The notes: generated by a model from the sequence alone, not told the origin. DNA of 64,000 nt from Streptomyces sp. NBC_00286 (GCF_036173125.1 NZ_CP108054.1:8749501-8813500); one strand, 5' to 3'; numbered from the stretch's first letter, positions 7,974 to 16,317 are shown. Numbers and translations are program-made.

Positions 7974-8849
7974 TCAGCCCGCCGACTCCGCCGCGTGTGG
8001 GCTCAGCACACCCATGCTGACCAGCACGATGATGACCAGACCAAGGGCCACGCGGTAGTAGACGAAGGGCATGAAGGACTTGGTCGAGATGAACTTCATG
8101 AACCACGCGATGACCACGTACCCCACGAAGAAGGCGACGATCGTCGCGAAAATCGTCGGCCCCCAGGACACATGCCCGCCCTCGCTCGCGTCCTTCAGTT
8201 CGAAGAGGCCGGAGGCGAGCACCGCCGGGATGGCGAGCAGGAACGAGTAGCGGGCCGCGGCCTCGCGGCTGTAGCTCATGAGCAGGCCACCGCTGATGGT
8301 GGCGCCGGAGCGGGAGACGCCGGGGATGAGGGCCATTGCCTGGCACATGCCGTAGACGAGGCCGTCCTTGACGGTCAGCTCCTGGAGGGACTTGCGCTCC
8401 TTCGGCACCCGGTGCTTGCCGCCGGCCTCCTCGCGCGCGGCGAGACGGTCCGCGATGCCGAGGACGATGCCCATCACGATCAGTGTGGTCGCGGTGATCC
8501 GCAGATCACGGAACGGTCCCTCGATCTGGTCCTTCAGCGTGACGCCCAGCACACCGATCGGAATCGAGCCGATGATCACCAGCCAGCCCATCCGTGCGTC
8601 GTGATCCTGTCGCATCGCCTTGTCGACCAGCGAGCGGGACCACGCAGAGATGATCCGTGCGATGTCCTTGCGGAAGTAGATCAGCACCGCGGCCTCCGTG
8701 CCGATCTGGGTGATCGCGGTGAAGGCCGCCCCCGGGTCGTCCCAGCTCGCGAATGCCGCGGTGAGCCGCAGATGTGCGCTGGAGGAGATGGGCAGGAACT
8801 CGGTCAGCCCCTGGACGAGTCCGAGGATGAGGGATTCAAACCAAGACAT
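7974..8849 (-). CDS. uppP: Undecaprenyl-diphosphatase
   Basis: A 291-residue polytopic membrane enzyme (UppP/BacA family) that dephosphorylates undecaprenyl diphosphate to recycle the lipid carrier for peptidoglycan; extra copies give bacitracin tolerance. The two signature loops are QGLTEFLPISSSAH (residues 13-26) and PGVSRSGATISGG (176-188). About eight hydrophobic segments are visible. The start MSWFESLILG is the normal family start; a 121-codon upstream extension of the open frame has no family resemblance. It diverges from the sugar operon across a 340-bp control region. Confidence 0.96.
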   Translation of the reverse strand: MSWFESLILGLVQGLTEFLPISSSAHLRLTAAFASWDDPGAAFTAITQIGTEAAVLIYFRKDIARIISAWSRSLVDKAMRQDHDARMGWLVIIGSIPIGVLGVTLKDQIEGPFRDLRITATTLIVMGIVLGIADRLAAREEAGGKHRVPKERKSLQELTVKDGLVYGMCQAMALIPGVSRSGATISGGLLMSYSREAAARYSFLLAIPAVLASGLFELKDASEGGHVSWGPTIFATIVAFFVGYVVIAWFMKFISTKSFMPFVYYRVALGLVIIVLVSMGVLSPHAAESAG

Positions 8850-9019
8850 GAAGTTACGTGATCCAAGTGCCGAGGGCGGGTGCGGAGCGAATAAGCCGAC
8901 GTACGCGCCGTGTTGCCGTATGTGGTGATCAGACGCGACCGGGGCAGCGTAGCGTCCCGCGGGGAAAGTGCGGGCGGCCGGGCCCTCCCCTGCGCGCACC
9001 GGCGTACGCCCCGCTCGCC

Positions 9020-9048
9020 CCACCGTGGTGCAAGCCCTGCAACGGTGG
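9020..9048. promoter_or_regulatory. Inverted repeat in the uppP/oxidoreductase divergent region
   Basis: CCACCGT (9020-9026) and ACGGTGG (9042-9048) form a 7-bp inverted repeat with a 15-bp spacer just upstream of the -35 box of the downstream operon. It could be an activator or second repressor site. Unassigned. The rest of 8850-9189 holds only the divergent promoters. Confidence 0.4.
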
Positions 9049-9056
9049 ACAGGGTG

Positions 9057-9086
9057 TTGACCCGCCCCGACCTCGGCGCTTACGTT
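9057..9086 (+). promoter_or_regulatory. Probable sigma-70-type promoter of the sugar operon
   Basis: A -35 box TTGACC (9057-9062) and a -10 box TACGTT (9081-9086) are separated by 18 bp. This places the transcription start near 9094, about 96 bp before the ATG, next to the LacI-type operator. Confidence 0.55.
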
Positions 9087-9097
9087 TCCGCGAGGAG

Positions 9098-9111
9098 TGA
9101 AAGCGCTTGCT
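9098..9111. promoter_or_regulatory. LacI/GalR-family operator
   Basis: TGAAAGCGCTTGCT is built on the AAGCGCTT core with the central CG that LacI/GalR-family repressors use. It lies just downstream of the predicted -10 box, where a bound repressor would block initiation. No LacI-type gene is in the window, so the regulator must be encoded elsewhere. Confidence 0.7.
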
Positions 9112-9189
9112 GAAAATCGGTGGCCAACCGGGGTCGGCGGGCGTCCGCCAGAGCCGAACATCACGTCCGATGGAGTGCTGATCACGCAG

Positions 9190-10407
9190 ATGCGTACCCC
9201 CCGCGACGCCACCCCCAGCGAGACGATCCCGCACCAGAGTTCGCGTCAGACCTCGTCCGAGCAGCGCCCCGCGGCCCCGTACGACGGCCGCCGCATCAAG
9301 GCCGCGATCGTCGGCACCGGAGCCATCGCCGGCAGCCACCTGCCCGCCCTCGCCGCGCTCGCCGCCGAGGGCGAGGTGGAGGTCGTCGCGGCGGTCGACA
9401 TCGACGCCGAAGCGGTCAAGCGGTTCTGCGCGGAGGGCGGCATCCCGCACGCGTACACCGATCTCGACCGGATGCTGACCGAACAGCGCCCTGACCTCGT
9501 CTCCGTGTGCACCCCGCCGACCCTGCACCGCGCGCAGACCGTCGCCGCGCTGCGGGCCGGCGCCTGGGTGTGGTGCGAGAAGCCTCCGGTGCCGTCGCTC
9601 GCCGACTACGACGCGGTCGAGGCCGAGGAAGGGCTCGGCGGCGGACCGTACGCCTCGATCGTCTTCCAGCACCGCTTCGGCTCCGGATCGAGACACGTAC
9701 GACGCCTGATCGCCGAGCAGGCGATGGGGCGGCCCCTCGTGGCGCATTGCCAGACCACCTGGTACCGCAACGCCGCCTACTACGCCGTGCCCTGGCGCGG
9801 AAAGTGGCAGACCGAGGGCGGTGGGCCCGCCATGGGGCACGGCATCCACCAGATGGATCTGCTGCTCGACCTGCTCGGCCCGTGGACCGAGGTACGGGCC
9901 ATGGCCGGACGCCTGGTGCACGCTGTGCAGACCGAGGACGTCTCGACCGCGCTCGTACGCTTCGAGAGCGGTGCTCTCGCGACCGTGGTCAACAGTGTGC
10001 TCAGCCCGGACGAGGTGAGCCGCATCCGCATCGACTGCGAGCGGGCGACGGTCGAACTCACCCACCTCTACGGCCACAGCAACGACAACTGGCGCGTCAT
10101 CCCGGTGCCGGACGCACCGGCCGAGGACGTGGCCGCCTGGACGAACTTCGGCCCGGACGAGCCCAGTTCACACCTGGCCCAGCTGCGGGAGCTGGTCGCG
10201 AGCATGCGTGCGGGCGAGCGGCCGCGCAGCAGTGGCGCCGACGGGCGCACCAGCCTGGAGCTGATCACCGCGCTCTACAAGTCGGCGTTCACGGACACGA
10301 CCGTACGGGCCGGCGAGATCGGCCCCGGCGACCCCTACTACACCGCCCTGCACGGCGGCGCCCCCGGCTGGGCACCGGCGACGCATGAGAAGGAGGTACC
10401 GGCATGA
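9190..10407 (+). CDS. Gfo/Idh/MocA family oxidoreductase, first gene of a sugar operon
   Basis: A 405-residue NAD(P)-dependent oxidoreductase, probably acting on a sugar or sugar acid. GTGAIAGSH is at residues 42-50, WCEKPP carries the EKP motif (130-132) and HGIHQMDLL gives His220/Asp223. About 35 polar residues precede the Rossmann fold. The ATG was chosen because it begins MRTPRD; upstream GTG codons exist and the exact start is not certain. The stop overlaps the next start by 4 bp (ATGA), so it is translationally coupled to the PmoA-like gene. The LacI-type operator upstream suggests induction by a sugar. Confidence 0.9.
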   Translation: MRTPRDATPSETIPHQSSRQTSSEQRPAAPYDGRRIKAAIVGTGAIAGSHLPALAALAAEGEVEVVAAVDIDAEAVKRFCAEGGIPHAYTDLDRMLTEQRPDLVSVCTPPTLHRAQTVAALRAGAWVWCEKPPVPSLADYDAVEAEEGLGGGPYASIVFQHRFGSGSRHVRRLIAEQAMGRPLVAHCQTTWYRNAAYYAVPWRGKWQTEGGGPAMGHGIHQMDLLLDLLGPWTEVRAMAGRLVHAVQTEDVSTALVRFESGALATVVNSVLSPDEVSRIRIDCERATVELTHLYGHSNDNWRVIPVPDAPAEDVAAWTNFGPDEPSSHLAQLRELVASMRAGERPRSSGADGRTSLELITALYKSAFTDTTVRAGEIGPGDPYYTALHGGAPGWAPATHEKEVPA

Positions 10408-11342
10408 CCGCAGAGGACAACGGACTGCGCATCGTCCACGCCCACGGCGACCGCATCACGATCACCGAACCCACCACCGGCGTCGAGCTGTTCAGCTATG
10501 TGTACGGCCCCGAGGCGGCCTGGGAGGCCCCGAAGCCGTACGTGCATCCGCTCAGGACCCTGGCGGGCAACGTTGTCACCGACTACCGGCCCAACGACCA
10601 CCGCTGGCACAAGGGGCTCCAGATGACCGCCTCGCATCTGTCGGGGGCGAACCTGTGGGGCGGCAACTCGTACGTGCACGGGCAGGGCTATCTCGAACTC
10701 CCCGAGCGCGTCGGGTCGATGGCGCACGTCAAGTTCGACGAGGTCAGTACCGACAGTGGCCGTACTGTCATCGCCGAGCGGCTCACCTGGCATCCGTACG
10801 ACGGCACGCTCTGGGCGGACGAGGAGCGCCGTATCGAGGTGCATGACGTCGACCCCGCGTGCGGGTCCTGGGCGTTGACCTGGACGACCGCCGTCACCAA
10901 CCGGCGCGACGAGCCCCTGCGGTTCGGCAGTCCCACGACGGCCGGGCGGGAGATGGCCGGTTACACGGGCCTCTTCTGGCGCGGTCCTCGCGCCTTCCGG
11001 GACGGGCGCATCATCGGGCCCGACAGCGAAGGGCCCGAGATGATGGGGCAGCAGGCGCCCTGGCTCGCGTACTCGGGAGAGCACGACGTTACCGACGGGC
11101 ACGCGACCCTCGTCTTCGCGCACGCCCCGGAGAACGACCACACCGGCGAGGGCGGCGCCCACCCGGCCCACTGGTTCGTCCGCAACGAGCCCTTCGCGGC
11201 CGTCGCTCCCTCCTTCGCCTTCTTCGACGAACTGGAGCTCGCGCCCGGCGACACCCTCACCCGCCGCTACCGCGTCGTCGTCGCAGACGGCGCCTGGGAG
11301 CGCGAGGAGATCGCCAAGTACCTGAAGGAGCACCCGTGGTGA
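10404..11342 (+). CDS. PmoA-like / DUF6807 family protein
   Basis: A 312-residue protein of the family often annotated methane-oxygenase PmoA-like, but which in actinomycetes sits in carbohydrate operons and is not a methane monooxygenase. Family features include PYVHPLRTLAGNVVTDYRPNDHRWHKGL near residues 45-75, with histidines that could bind metal, and a beta-rich body. No signal peptide or membrane segment is seen. It is coupled on both sides: it overlaps the oxidoreductase by 4 bp and the cupin gene by 4 bp (GTGA). The exact reaction is unknown; co-occurrence with an oxidoreductase points to sugar or glycoside catabolism. Confidence 0.85.
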   Translation: MTAEDNGLRIVHAHGDRITITEPTTGVELFSYVYGPEAAWEAPKPYVHPLRTLAGNVVTDYRPNDHRWHKGLQMTASHLSGANLWGGNSYVHGQGYLELPERVGSMAHVKFDEVSTDSGRTVIAERLTWHPYDGTLWADEERRIEVHDVDPACGSWALTWTTAVTNRRDEPLRFGSPTTAGREMAGYTGLFWRGPRAFRDGRIIGPDSEGPEMMGQQAPWLAYSGEHDVTDGHATLVFAHAPENDHTGEGGAHPAHWFVRNEPFAAVAPSFAFFDELELAPGDTLTRRYRVVVADGAWEREEIAKYLKEHPW

Positions 11343-12058
11343 GCGCCGCCCCCGGTTTCACCGGACTACCCGGAGCCGTCGCCATCTCGCATCTGTCCGT
11401 CTACGACTGGCCCGCCGCGGACGGGGTGTGCGGCGGAACTCCCCATCTGCACCTGACCTGTTCGGAGGCGTACGTCGTCACCGGCGGGCGGGGCGCGGTG
11501 CAGACCCTGACGACGTCCGGATACGAGGTGACGCCCCTCGCACCCGGCACGGTCGCCTGGTTCACGCCCGGCACCATCCACCGGCTCGTCAACGAGGACG
11601 ACCTGCGCATCACCGTCCTCATGCAGAACAACGGCCTGCCGGAGGCGGGGGACGCCGTGCTCACACTGCCCCCGAAGTACCTCACCGACCCGGAGACCTA
11701 CGCCGCCGCCACCGTCATCCCGGCGGACGCACCCGAGGAGGAGCGGGAGCGCATCGCCCGCGCTCGGCGTGACCTCGCCCTCGAGGGCTACCGGGCGCTG
11801 CGCGACGCGGACGGGCCCGAGGCGCTGGCCGCCTTCCACAGGGCCGCCGCCGCGCTCGTACGGCCGCGGCTCGCCGACTGGCGCGAGCGCTGGGAACGCG
11901 GCGCACAGGCGGCTGCCGCGGCCACCGGGGATCAGCTCGACCGGCTGGAGAAGGGTGACGTGTCCCACCTCGCCGATGCGGCCGTACGTGCCGAACAGCC
12001 GTCCGCGTACGGCAAGTTCGGGATGTGCGGGCGGCTCGACGTGTATCAGGGAACGTAG
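11339..12058 (+). CDS. Cupin-domain protein, third gene of the sugar operon
   Basis: A 239-residue protein with an N-terminal cupin (residues about 15-100). TPHLHLTCSEAYVVTGG supplies His36, His38 and Glu43, and PGTIHRLVNE supplies His81, a complete four-ligand metal site. The C-terminal half is helical (ERERIARARRDLALEGYRAL...) and unlike a second cupin. The GTG start overlaps the previous stop, so it is coupled. A role as sugar isomerase or metabolite-binding protein fits the operon. The stop codon falls on the joint of a 20-bp tandem duplication (12038-12057 and 12058-12077, one mismatch); either copy alone would also stop at this codon. Confidence 0.85.
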   Translation: MSAAPGFTGLPGAVAISHLSVYDWPAADGVCGGTPHLHLTCSEAYVVTGGRGAVQTLTTSGYEVTPLAPGTVAWFTPGTIHRLVNEDDLRITVLMQNNGLPEAGDAVLTLPPKYLTDPETYAAATVIPADAPEEERERIARARRDLALEGYRALRDADGPEALAAFHRAAAALVRPRLADWRERWERGAQAAAAATGDQLDRLEKGDVSHLADAAVRAEQPSAYGKFGMCGRLDVYQGT

Positions 12059-12096
12059 ACGTGTATCAGGGAGCGTAAAGGCACGTAAGCCCGGCT

Positions 12097-12573
12097 CTAT
12101 GCCACCGCGGGCCCCGTCACCGTCCACCCCGGGGCCTGCGGGTGGGCCGTCAGGTCGTCGTGCCGGACCTCCTTGCCGCACTCGGAGCAGACGACGACCG
12201 GGACCAGTTCGTGGCCGCCGACGGAACCGTTGTCAGTGGTGTGTTCGAGCACCATGGGGCGATCGGCGGCGTTGAGATGGCGGTCGCCCCATGCCATGAG
12301 CGTGAGGAGCACGGGCTCCAGCTCCAGGCCGGCCTGTGTGGGCCGGTACTCGAAGCGTGGCGGCCTCTCGCTGTAGGCGACCTTTTCCAGAATCCCGGCG
12401 TCGACCAGGCGCTTCAGGCGGGTCGTGAGTACGTCGCGTGGGGCGCCGATGGTGCGGACCAGCTGGTCGAAGCGTGTGGCGCCCAGGGTCACCTCGCGCA
12501 GGACGAGCAGGGAGTACTTCTCGCCGACGAGAGCGAGGGTGTCGGCGATCGAACAGGGGCGGGCGTTCGTCAT
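12097..12573 (-). CDS. HxlR family transcriptional regulator
   Basis: A 158-residue winged-helix regulator of the HxlR/MarR-like type. CSIADTLALVGEKYSLLVLREVTLGATRFDQLVRTIGAPRDVLTTRLKRLVDAGILEK (residues 7-64) is the full DNA-binding domain, with Cys7 in the position that is redox-sensitive in some relatives. The C-terminal part adds CSECGKEV, a C-x2-C pair that with other Cys could bind metal or sense oxidation. The start is ATG. A 10-bp-arm palindrome lies 16 bp upstream and is a likely autoregulatory site. The target gene is not obvious. Confidence 0.9.
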   Translation of the reverse strand: MTNARPCSIADTLALVGEKYSLLVLREVTLGATRFDQLVRTIGAPRDVLTTRLKRLVDAGILEKVAYSERPPRFEYRPTQAGLELEPVLLTLMAWGDRHLNAADRPMVLEHTTDNGSVGGHELVPVVVCSECGKEVRHDDLTAHPQAPGWTVTGPAVA

Positions 12574-12588
12574 GCGGCCAGCCTAGGG

Positions 12589-12613
12589 AGTGGGTTGGTT
12601 TCTCCAACCCACT
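12589..12613. promoter_or_regulatory. Palindrome upstream of hxlR (operator or terminator)
   Basis: Perfect 10-bp arms AGTGGGTTGG and CCAACCCACT around a 5-bp spacer, between the end of the TVP38 gene and the start of hxlR. Its position just before the HxlR start suits an operator. As RNA it would also form a hairpin, but no U-run follows, so operator is preferred. Confidence 0.6.
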
Positions 12614-12616
12614 GAC

Positions 12617-13411
12617 TCACGACCTTTTTGAGTTGAAATGGTGACGCTTGCGCCAGGCGATGGTCGCTCCAATCAGCGCCGGGAGGGCGATGCAGGCCAT
12701 GGCGATCAGGAAGGCGGGGGATGTCGGGGTCGAGGCGCGGGCGCCGGCGACGACGTAGGCCGCGGTGTTCGGGATCGAGCCGAGGCCCGTGGCGAGGAGA
12801 AAGGGGAAGTAGCCCATACGGGAGAAGGACGCGCAGTAGTTCGCCGCCCAGAACGGCACCCCCGGGAACAGCCGCGCGACCATCATCGAGCGGAAGCCGT
12901 GCCTGCTGAGCTGCCCGTCGGCCAGCGTCAGCCAGCGTCCGCGCAGCAGGGGCCGCAGCGCGTCCTGCCCGAGAATCCGGCCGAGCCCGAACGCGATCCC
13001 CGCCCCCAGCACCGTGCCGCTCAGCGCCGCCCCGAGCCCCAGCTGCGAGCCGAAGAGGGCGCCCGCCGCGAGATTGAGCAGCGGCCGGGGCACGAAGGCG
13101 ACCGTGCACAGCCCGTACGCCACCGCGAACACCACGGCCGCCGCGGCACCGTTCAGCTGTGGCGGCCAGCCGTCCGCCAGCAGCCTCTGCGGCTGGAAGA
13201 GCAGCACGGTCGCGGCCGCGGCCATGAGCAGCGTCACCAGCAGGGACAGCCGGGACCACGGCGAGAGCAGTGCTCTCGTGTAGCGCGCGGCAAGACCCGT
13301 GGGTGTGGCTGCGAGCGCGGGGGCGGCGAACTCGGCGGAGCCGAGCTCCGTGGCGGCGGCCGGGGGAGCGGCCGTCGCGGTGCCCCCAGAGCGGGTGGTG
13401 GCATCGAGCAT
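12617..13411 (-). CDS. TVP38/TMEM64 (SNARE-associated, DedA-like) membrane protein
   Basis: A 264-residue polytopic membrane protein. After a 40-residue alanine-rich cytosolic N-terminus come about five or six hydrophobic segments. The diagnostic block includes PRPLLNLAAGALFG and the HGFRSMMVARLFPGVPFWAANYCAS loop (about residues 170-195), which matches the VTT domain FxxxxRxxPxxPxxxxNxxxG pattern. Members are thought to be lipid scramblases or transporters; the cargo here is unknown. The ATG start is supported by the normal domain spacing, though a later start would also fit. Confidence 0.85.
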   Translation of the reverse strand: MLDATTRSGGTATAAPPAAATELGSAEFAAPALAATPTGLAARYTRALLSPWSRLSLLVTLLMAAAATVLLFQPQRLLADGWPPQLNGAAAAVVFAVAYGLCTVAFVPRPLLNLAAGALFGSQLGLGAALSGTVLGAGIAFGLGRILGQDALRPLLRGRWLTLADGQLSRHGFRSMMVARLFPGVPFWAANYCASFSRMGYFPFLLATGLGSIPNTAAYVVAGARASTPTSPAFLIAMACIALPALIGATIAWRKRHHFNSKRS

Positions 13412-13460
13412 CCGGCGACACTAACTGACCGACATGTGTGATCGCCGTATGGTTCGTCTC

Positions 13461-14195
13461 ATGGGCGTCACAGCTACCGGAACGTCAGACGGCCGTTTGG
13501 AGCCGCCCCGCAGTGCCGTCGCGGACACTCTCCTGGAGCGGCTCACCGTCACCTACGCGGCGGCGGCCGATCCGGAGCGGGCCGAGTCGATGCGCGCGTA
13601 CATGAAGGACATCGCGCCCTTCCTCGGCCTGACCACGCCGGATCGCCGGGCGCTCTCCCGGACCGTGCTGGCAGGCACGCCCCGCCCCGACGAGGCGGAC
13701 TGCACGGCGGTGGCGCTCCGCTGCTGGCGTCTGCCGCAACGCGAGTACCACTACTTCGCAGTCGACTATCTGCGCCGCCATGTGACACGACTCTCGTCCG
13801 GCTTCCTGCCGGTGGCCCGCCACCTCGTCTCCACCGTCCCCTGGTGGGACACCGTCGACCTGCTCGCCTGCCACGTGGTGGGAGGCCTGGTCGCCGCCGA
13901 CCCGAAGCTACGGGCCGACATGGACGCGTGGATCGAGGACGGCGACCTGTGGATCGCCCGCACGGCCCTCCTCCACCAGCTCCGCTACAAGGACGCCACC
14001 GACACCGAACGCCTCTTCGCGTACTGCGTCCGCCAGTCCGGGCACCGCGACTTCTTCATCCGCAAGGCGATCGGCTGGTGCCTGCGCGAGTACGCCAAGA
14101 CCGACCCGGAGGCGGTACGGGCCTTCGTCGCCCGCGAGAACGACCGGCTCTCCCCGCTCTCGGTCCGCGAGGCACTCAAGAACATCGGCCCCTGA
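13461..14195 (+). CDS. DNA alkylation repair protein (AlkD-like)
   Basis: A HEAT-repeat DNA glycosylase of the AlkD/AlkC superfamily that removes alkylated bases, 244 residues from the chosen ATG. Signature stretches are MRAYMKDIAPFLGLTTPDRR, the WDTVDLLACHVVGG motif and FFIRKAIGWCLREYAKTDPEAVRAFV, with the conserved Trp and Asp of the glycosylase surface. Two in-frame ATG codons lie up to 27 bp upstream and the start is a choice between them; none has a strong ribosome site. It is followed by about 320 bp of largely non-coding DNA before tuf3. Confidence 0.9.
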   Translation: MGVTATGTSDGRLEPPRSAVADTLLERLTVTYAAAADPERAESMRAYMKDIAPFLGLTTPDRRALSRTVLAGTPRPDEADCTAVALRCWRLPQREYHYFAVDYLRRHVTRLSSGFLPVARHLVSTVPWWDTVDLLACHVVGGLVAADPKLRADMDAWIEDGDLWIARTALLHQLRYKDATDTERLFAYCVRQSGHRDFFIRKAIGWCLREYAKTDPEAVRAFVARENDRLSPLSVREALKNIGP

Positions 14196-14516
14196 CGGAC
14201 CAGCAGAAGCACCGGTGAGCCCCCGGCTCACGTCCGCCTCCGGGCCGCCGAAAATCATTCGACGTGGACTGATACGTCAGCAATGATCTCCCCATGTTCC
14301 GGCACGCCTTCCTCCTCGCAGCATCCGCGCTCGCGGATGCCCCGAAGGCTGCCGTCGTGACCACAGTGGCCGCCGTCGACGGCGCCCGAAGCTGACCCTC
14401 TCCGGATCGTCCGGCGGACCCCGCAGGGGGAGGGTCGGCAAGTTCCTTGGGGTCCCCGTCCCGCATCGCCGGGACCATCACTCGGTTCCACCACTGAGAG
14501 GCTTCGAGGTATCGCC
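14196..14516. other. Intergenic region upstream of tuf3 with a possible 33-codon leader
   Basis: The 321-bp gap before tuf3 contains an ATG at 14294 opening a 33-codon frame (MFRHAFLLAASALADAPKAA...) that ends about 120 bp before tuf3. Its start is hydrophobic, but there is no strong Shine-Dalgarno and no recognised family. The rest is GC-rich, with a weak stem around the CCGGATCGTCCGG segment. The tuf3 promoter presumably lies in the AT-richer stretch near 14250-14285, but no clear box pair was found. Confidence 0.3.
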
Positions 14517-15686
14517 ATGTCCAAAACGGCTTACGTCCGCACGAAACCGCATCTGAACATCGGCACGATGGGCCATGTCGACCACGGCAAGACCACCCTG
14601 ACCGCCGCCATCACCAAGGTCCTCGCCGAGCGCGGCTCCGGCACCTTCATCCCGTTCGACCGGATCGACCGGGCGCCGGAGGAGGCCGCGCGCGGCATCA
14701 CCATCAACATCGCGCACGTCGAGTACGAGACCGACACCCGGCACTACGCGCACGTCGACATGCCCGGTCACGCCGACTACGTCAAGAACATGGTCACCGG
14801 GGCCGCGCAGCTCGACGGCGCGATCCTCGTCGTCTCCGCGCTCGACGGGATCATGCCGCAGACCGCCGAGCATGTGCTGCTCGCCCGGCAGGTGGGCGTC
14901 GACCACATCGTCGTCGCCCTCAACAAGGCCGACGCCGGAGACGAGGAGCTCACCGACCTCGTCGAGCTGGAGGTCCGCGAGCTGCTCTCCGCGCACGGGT
15001 ACGGGGGGGACTCCGTACCGGTTGTACGGGTCTCCGGGCTCAAGGCCCTTGAAGGGGACCCGCGTTGGACGGCGGCGATCGACGCTCTGCTGGATGCCGT
15101 GGACACGTATGTGCCGATGCCCGAGCGGTATCTCGACGCGCCGTTTCTGCTGCCCGTCGAGAACGTGCTCACCATCACCGGGCGGGGCACCGTGGTGACC
15201 GGTGCGGTTGAGCGGGGCACGATTCGGGTGGGTGACCGGGTCGAAGTGCTCGGTGCCTCCGTCGACACCGTCGTCACCGGTCTGGAGACCTTTGGTAAGC
15301 CGATGGAGGAGGCGCAGGCCGGGGACAACGTGGCGTTGCTGTTGCGCGGTGTTCCGCGGGACGCGGTGCGGCGTGGGCATATCGTCGCGGCGCCGGGCAG
15401 CGTCGTGCCCAGTCGGCGCTTCTCGGCGCAGGTGTACGTCCTGTCGACGCGGGAGGGTGGGCGTACGACGCCGGTGTCCACGGGGTATCGGCCGCAGTTC
15501 TACATCCGTACCGCGGATGTGGTCGGTGACGTCGATCTCGGTGAGCGGGCTGTTGCTCGGCCCGGTGAGACCGTATCGATGACGGTCTCTTTGGGCCGCG
15601 ACGTTCCGCTTGAGCCGGGGCTCGGCTTTGCGATTCGCGAGGGCGGGCGGACGGTTGGTGCGGGCACGGTGACGTCGGTCGGCTGA
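14517..15686 (+). CDS. tuf3: Elongation factor Tu, divergent third type (EF-Tu3)
   Basis: A 389-residue GTPase that delivers aminoacyl-tRNA to the ribosome. All domains are present: G1 GHVDHGKT (19-26), switch I RGITIN with Thr62, G3, G4 NKAD (136-139), and domains II and III ending [15 protein letters not shown]. It differs from the housekeeping EF-Tu in G3, which reads DMPGH (Met82) rather than DCPGH, and in G5, SGLKAL in place of SALKAL. These are features of the streptomycete tuf3 class, which is expressed under stress or starvation. It stands alone, away from the str operon, with a ribosome site (gagagg) and a double terminator behind. Some tuf3 products tolerate kirromycin-type antibiotics; whether this one does is not shown. 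Confidence 0.93.
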   Translation: MSKTAYVRTKPHLNIGTMGHVDHGKTTLTAAITKVLAERGSGTFIPFDRIDRAPEEAARGITINIAHVEYETDTRHYAHVDMPGHADYVKNMVTGAAQLDGAILVVSALDGIMPQTAEHVLLARQVGVDHIVVALNKADAGDEELTDLVELEVRELLSAHGYGGDSVPVVRVSGLKALEGDPRWTAAIDALLDAVDTYVPMPERYLDAPFLLPVENVLTITGRGTVVTGAVERGTIRVGDRVEVLGASVDTVVTGLETFGKPMEEAQAGDNVALLLRGVPRDAVRRGHIVAAPGSVVPSRRFSAQVYVLSTREGGRTTPVSTGYRPQFYIRTADVVGDVDLGERAVARPGETVSMTVSLGRDVPLEPGLGFAIREGGRTVGAGTVTSVG

Positions 15687-15690
15687 CCGG

Positions 15691-15756
15691 GGGGCTGGGG
15701 GAGGTTTTTCTTTCCCCAGCCCCGCCCCTTCCCGAAACTGGGGGCTGCGCCCCCAG
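15691..15756 (+). terminator. Double-hairpin terminator after tuf3
   Basis: Hairpin 1 pairs GGGGCTGGGG (15691-15700) with CCCCAGCCCC (15714-15723) around a T-rich loop. Hairpin 2 pairs CTGGGGGC (15738-15745) with GCCCCCAG (15749-15756). They start 5 bp after the tuf3 stop. Confidence 0.8.
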
Positions 15757-15885
15757 GCCCCTGCCTCCGGCGGGGTGGGTGGGCGCCTACGGCGGGTGGG
15801 GGGCCCGGGGTGGGTGGGGTGCTCCCCCGCGGGTGGGTGCCTACCGGGGTGGGGTGTCGGGGTGTGTCGCGGCTGCGGGTGCGTC

Positions 15886-15914
15886 GTGGCTTGTCGCGCA
15901 GTTCCCCGCGCCCC
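15886..15914 (+). repeat. Dispersed repeat (GTCGCGCAGTTCCCCGCGCCCC family), copy 1
   Basis: A short dispersed repeat that occurs at least four times in the window: here, at 16481-16510 (inverted), 39321-39349 and 56531-56559. With the 16481 copy it forms a long inverted repeat flanking the tandem array. Confidence 0.8.
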
Positions 15915-15968
15915 TAAAAACCTGCGACTGCCCGCACCCAGAAGAGCAAGCGAACCCAAAAGCCCCGC

Positions 15969-16275
15969 CCCGGAAGGCGCCTGCGCCCGGAAGGCGCCTG
16001 CGCCCCGAGCAAGCCTGTGCCCGGAAGGCGCCTGCGCCCCGAGCAAGCCTGTGCCCGGAAGGCGCCCGCGCCCGGAAGGCGGCTGCGCCCCGAGCAAGCC
16101 TGTGCCCGGAAGGCGGCTGCGCCCCGAGCAAGCCCGTGCCCGGAAGGCGCCCGCGCCCGGAAGGCGGCTGCGCCCCGAGCAAGCCTGTGCCCGGAAGGCG
16201 GCTGCGCCCCGAGCAAGCCCGTGCTCGGAAGGCGCCCGCGCCCCGAGCAAGGCCGCGCCCCGGAAGGGGGCCGCG
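15969..16275. repeat. Ordered tandem array of 17-mers (AABAB higher-order repeat)
   Basis: Eighteen units of 17 bp (the last is 18) of two types. Type A is CCCGGAAGGCGNCNGCG and type B is CCCCGAGCAAGCCNGTG. They run in the order AABAB, AABAB, AABAB, ABA, so the higher-order period is 85 bp; the second and third 85-bp blocks (16054-16138 and 16139-16223) are identical base for base. The array lacks stops in most frames, so long spurious frames cross it. No protein family or CRISPR-like spacing is present. Confidence 0.9.
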
Positions 16276-16317
16276 TCCTGAACCCGCCCGCGCGGAAAAG
16301 CCCGGACCCCCTGCTAC

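Noticed and set aside
15969-16275. Possible CRISPR array.
   Set aside because: Units are contiguous 17-mers without spacers, no cas gene is in the window, and both unit types recur in fixed order.
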